Shown: piece after piece, positions 61,089-64,000 of the stretch
Position numbering within the stretch: position 1 is the stretch's first letter
How the letters are laid out: each line of letters opens with the position of its first letter
NCBI RefSeq assembly: GCF_017357005.1
Contig: NZ_CP071589.1
Coordinates: forward strand, 1,302,001-1,366,000
Direction of reading: 5' to 3'
DNA length: 64,000 nt
From: Staphylococcus simiae
GTDB taxonomy: Bacteria; Bacillota; Bacilli; Staphylococcales; Staphylococcaceae
Notes under the pieces: model-generated
Seen by the model: only the letters and a program-made list of their open reading frames with translations
Told to the model about the DNA's origin: nothing
The model's database searches: none
Made by a program: the position numbers and the translations under genes

Positions 61089-61460
61089 TTAATCACTGAC
61101 AGCAAAATAATTACCTTGACCATCTTGGAAATTAAACACACGTGCACCATTCATTTCAATAACATCGTGACCTGTCAAATTCAAACTTTTCAATTTTTCA
61201 TATAATGCATCAAAATGGGTTTCTTTAAACATTAGTGACGGCGTTCCAAGATTAACTTCAGGACTATATTTTTCAATAAATTCTTTAGACATGATTGATA
61301 ATGAAGTCTCGGCTGTTGTCGTTGGTGCAACTTCAATTGCTTTATAATCTTCTACTAAATTCGTTTCACTTATAATGACAAAATTTAATGTTTCTGTCCA
61401 AAATAATTTAGCTTGTTCAACATTATCCACATATAGCATTACTTGATTCAATTTATCCAT
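61089..61460 (-). CDS. VOC-superfamily (glyoxalase/dioxygenase-like) protein
   Basis: 123 residues with the paired beta-alpha-beta-beta-beta modules of the vicinal oxygen chelate fold: NQVMLYVDNVEQAKLFWTET near 5 and the C-terminal FNFQDGQGNYFAV. Related proteins include glyoxalase I, fosfomycin and bleomycin resistance proteins; the sequence here does not allow a choice. Monocistronic between malR and gnd, with its own terminator. Confidence 0.82.
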   Translation of the reverse strand: MDKLNQVMLYVDNVEQAKLFWTETLNFVIISETNLVEDYKAIEVAPTTTAETSLSIMSKEFIEKYSPEVNLGTPSLMFKETHFDALYEKLKSLNLTGHDVIEMNGARVFNFQDGQGNYFAVSD

Positions 61461-61516
61461 ATAAAATTCCTCTGTTTCTGTATTATGACAGTTATCATAC
61501 CATAATATAAATAGTT

Positions 61517-61540
61517 AATCAGTCCTAAAAGTAGAGAAAA
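61517..61540. repeat. Terminal remnant of the MITE-like repeat
   Basis: AATCAGTCCTAAAAGTAGAG resembles the left terminus of the MITE-like family in inverted form (ATCAGTCCTAAAAAGTAGAG in copy D). The rest of the element is absent. Confidence 0.5.
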
Positions 61541-61542
61541 CA

Positions 61543-61573
61543 AAAAAACGGATAGCTATTTGCTATCCGCTTC
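61543..61573 (-). terminator. Terminator of gnd
   Basis: AAGCGGATAGC and GCTATCCGTTT form a hairpin followed by T residues on the minus strand, 8 nt past the stop. Confidence 0.9.
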
Positions 61574-61581
61574 ATTCATTA

Positions 61582-62988
61582 TTATTCTTCAACCCATTGT
61601 GTATGGAAGACACCTGGTTTATCTTTTCTTTCGTATGTGTGAGCACCGAAGTAGTCACGTTGTGCTTGAATTAAGTTTGCTGGTAAGTCAGCTGAACGAT
61701 AACTATCATAGTAATTAATACTTGATGAGAATCCTGGAGTTGAAACGCCATTTTGTACACCAGTTGCTACAACATCACGTAATGCGTCTTGATAGTCAGT
61801 TACAATATTTTTGAAGTATGGATCTAATAGTAAATTTTGTAATCCTGGGTTATTATCATATGCATCTTTAATTTTTTGTAAGAATTGTGCACGAATGATA
61901 CATCCTTCTCTCCAGATCATTGCTAGATCTCCAAGTTTAAGATTCCATTCATTATCTTCACTTGCTTTACGCATTTGAGCAAACCCTTGTGCATATGAAC
62001 AAATTTTACTCATGTATAATGCTTTACGAATTTTTTCAAGGAATTCTTTTTTGTCACCAGTAAATGACGCTTGTGGACCATTTAATTCTTTCGAAGCATT
62101 AACACGTTCTTCTTTAATTGATGAAATAAAACGAGCAAATACTGATTCTGTGATAATTGTCAATGGAATACCTAATTCTAGCGCATTAATTGAAGTCCAT
62201 TTTCCTGTACCTTTTTGTCCAGCAGTATCAAGAATTTTTTCAACAAGTGGTTCGTTATCTTCGTCTAATTTAGTGAAAATATCACCTGTAATTTCAATTA
62301 AATAACTTTCTAATTCACCAGCATTCCAATCTTTAAATGTTTGTGCAATTTCATCATGTGACATGCCTAATAATTCTTTCATCATGGCATAACTTTCAGC
62401 TATTAATTGCATGTCTGCATATTCAATACCATTGTGCACCATTTTAACATAGTGTCCTGCACCATTTGGTCCGATATAAGTGACACATGAAGCACCATCT
62501 TTTGCTTTAGCAGCGATAGCATCTAAAATGTCAGCAACTTTATTATAAGCTTCTTCTTGACCACCAGGCATTAATGATGGACCAGTTAATGCACCAACTT
62601 CACCGCCTGATACGCCCATGCCGATAAAGTTAATACCACTTTCAGCTAATGCTTTATTACGTCTGATTGTATCTTCATAGTTTGTATTACCACCGTCAAT
62701 TAAAATATCGTCATCATCTAGTAATGGTAATAAACTTTCAATTGTAGCATCAGTCGCTTTACCTGCTTTTACCATTAATAAAATTTTACGGGGTTTTTCT
62801 AATGAATTTACAAATTCTTCTAAGGAATAAGTAGGATGAATATTCTTCCCTTTAGATTCTTCTACCATTAAATCTGTTTTTTCACTTGAACGATTATAAA
62901 CTGAAACACTATATCCACGTGATTCAATATTCCAAGCTAGGTTTTTACCCATTACAGCTAAACCTATAACTCCAATTTGTTGTGTCAT
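61582..62988 (-). CDS. gnd: 6-Phosphogluconate dehydrogenase (decarboxylating)
   Basis: Third enzyme of the oxidative pentose-phosphate branch, yielding ribulose-5-phosphate and NADPH. 468 residues; [17 protein letters not shown] near 8, the conserved [17 protein letters not shown] near 128, and catalytic [15 protein letters not shown] near 182. The C-terminal [34 protein letters not shown] tail is standard. It acts with zwf about 6 kb away. Confidence 0.97.
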   Translation of the reverse strand: MTQQIGVIGLAVMGKNLAWNIESRGYSVSVYNRSSEKTDLMVEESKGKNIHPTYSLEEFVNSLEKPRKILLMVKAGKATDATIESLLPLLDDDDILIDGGNTNYEDTIRRNKALAESGINFIGMGVSGGEVGALTGPSLMPGGQEEAYNKVADILDAIAAKAKDGASCVTYIGPNGAGHYVKMVHNGIEYADMQLIAESYAMMKELLGMSHDEIAQTFKDWNAGELESYLIEITGDIFTKLDEDNEPLVEKILDTAGQKGTGKWTSINALELGIPLTIITESVFARFISSIKEERVNASKELNGPQASFTGDKKEFLEKIRKALYMSKICSYAQGFAQMRKASEDNEWNLKLGDLAMIWREGCIIRAQFLQKIKDAYDNNPGLQNLLLDPYFKNIVTDYQDALRDVVATGVQNGVSTPGFSSSINYYDSYRSADLPANLIQAQRDYFGAHTYERKDKPGVFHTQWVEE

Positions 62989-63056
62989 ATTACTTACCTC
63001 ACTTGTTCAAATTTTCAATAGTATTGTATCACAAATGTGCTCTTCACTTCACTAAA

Positions 63057-64000
63057 TCAGTTTGATTCGCGTGCTACTATTTTTATTATTTCTAACACTT
63101 GTTGTGCTAATAAATTAAGAGATGCTATTGGCATTCTTTCATTTGTAGTATGGATATTTTCATAACCTACCCCTAATATCACTGATGGAATACCTAAAGT
63201 GTTAACTATACTACCATCTGAGCCTCCACCTGATATCACAGTATCATTTGGTAGTCCAAGATTCTGAGCACTCAATTTAGCAATGTCAACTACTGGTTCA
63301 TTGTTGTTAATCTTAAAGCCAGGATAGCTTTGTTCAATCGTTACTTCAGCATTGCCACCAAATTCTTCAGCTGTACTTTCAAAAATGTCTTTCATATGTT
63401 CTACTTGGGCATTGATACTGTCATCATTGTGAGATCGTGCTTCTGCTTCTAAAAATACAGTATCTGCCACAATATTAGTTGCTGAACCACCATGGAACTT
63501 ACCAATATTAGCAGTTGTCTCTTCATCAACTTGGCCTAATTTCATTCTACTAATGGCCTTAGCTGCAATATTGATAGCACTTATGCCTTCTTTAGGCGTA
63601 CTTGCATGGGCCGTTTTGCCAGTAATTTTAGTTGAAATTAACATTTGAGTTGGTGCTCCTACAACTGTTGTACCAACATCTACATTAGCATCAATAGCAT
63701 AACCAAAATCTGCATCTAATAGGTTAGGATTTAACTGTTTAGCTCCTAATAAGCCTGATTCTTCACCAACAGTAATAACAAATTGTAATTGGCCATGTGG
63801 AAGTTGTTGTTCTTGTAGCACAGTTAACACTTCAATAATAGCTGCTAGTCCTGCTTTATCATCAGCACCTAGAATTGTAGTACCATCTGAGTAAATATAA
63901 CCGTCTTCATTAATTACTGGTTGTATATTAAGCCCAGGTACAACTGTATCCATATGACTAGTAAAATATATTTTATTCGTATCATATGCAATATTACTAG
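63057..64000 (-). CDS. M20-family peptidase (PepT-like), N-terminus outside the window
   Basis: The reading frame continues past the window edge, so about 315 C-terminal residues are seen. The visible part starts with SNIAYDTNKIYFTSHMDTVV, whose HMDTV holds the first zinc ligands. It also has ILGADDKAGLAAIIE (bridging Asp), TVGEESGLLGAKQL (Glu pair) and HASTPKEGISAIN from the lid domain. This fits the tripeptidase/YqjE-type M20B peptidases that trim short peptides in the cytoplasm. It probably precedes gnd in transcription, with a 68-bp gap and no obvious terminator. Confidence 0.9.
   Translation of the reverse strand, partial: SNIAYDTNKIYFTSHMDTVVPGLNIQPVINEDGYIYSDGTTILGADDKAGLAAIIEVLTVLQEQQLPHGQLQFVITVGEESGLLGAKQLNPNLLDADFGYAIDANVDVGTTVVGAPTQMLISTKITGKTAHASTPKEGISAINIAAKAISRMKLGQVDEETTANIGKFHGGSATNIVADTVFLEAEARSHNDDSINAQVEHMKDIFESTAEEFGGNAEVTIEQSYPGFKINNNEPVVDIAKLSAQNLGLPNDTVISGGGSDGSIVNTLGIPSVILGVGYENIHTTNERMPIASLNLLAQQVLEIIKIVARESN

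Overview
This 64 kb window is AT-rich, low-GC Firmicute chromosome of the Staphylococcus aureus group. Gene order (rnpB-gpsB-recU-pbp2, dnaD-nth, aroC-aroB-aroA, srrA-srrB, scpA-scpB-rluB, zwf-malA-malR-gnd), ebpS, the bacillithiol genes bshA and ypdA, and STAR-like repeats all fit. Compared from memory with S. aureus, some proteins (SrrA, Fur, HU) are nearly identical. Others (Cca, RecU, EbpS, SrrB, MalR) differ enough that a sister species such as S. simiae or S. argenteus looks more likely than S. aureus itself. That species call is an inference.

Layout. 0.3-5.5 kb: RNase P RNA, the division regulator gpsB, ypsA and yppE on the minus strand, diverging from recU-pbp2. 5.6-8.9 kb: dnaD-nth-ypoC and asnS. 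9.2-9.7 kb: a composite repeat. 9.7-16.1 kb: the ypjD-bshA-cca-birA-dinG operon. 16.4-23.2 kb: a long aroC-aroB-aroA-ypiA-ypiB-ypjA-yugP operon. 23.4-26.3 kb: hepS-menG-hepT (menaquinone) and ndk. 26.7-32 kb: hup, gpsA, der, rpsA, cmk. 32-39 kb: ansA (plus strand), ypdA, ebpS, ypbB-recQ and ferredoxin. 39.4-45 kb: the FMN-riboswitch-controlled riboflavin transporter ribU, srrAB and scpAB-rluB. 45-51 kb: a DUF309 gene, xerD, fur, nudF, an aldo/keto reductase, an SDR and proC. 51-54 kb: rnz and an IS30-type insertion sequence in the rnz/zwf divergent region. 54.5-64 kb: zwf, an AraC-type regulator, a frameshifted thioredoxin-reductase-like gene, malR-malA, a VOC protein, gnd and a partial M20 peptidase.

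Functional links: zwf and gnd supply NADPH through the oxidative pentose-phosphate branch. bshA and ypdA make and recycle bacillithiol with that reductant. hepS/menG/hepT build menaquinone, whose redox state SrrB is thought to sense. aroC/B/A supply chorismate for menaquinone and aromatic amino acids.

I found no defence island, prophage, CRISPR array or clearly new multi-gene system; most of the window is core chromosome. The most interesting signals are: (1) a family of MITE-like elements with GGTTCTCT/AGAGAACC termini, one with a clear 8-bp target duplication, carrying variable numbers of STAR-like cassettes; (2) a G7 tract that frameshifts the thioredoxin-reductase-like gene after about ten codons; (3) malR apparently lacking a normal start codon (ACG); (4) hairpins that would hide the IS30 transposase start and the ribU ribosome-binding site; (5) an expanded repeat region in EbpS.
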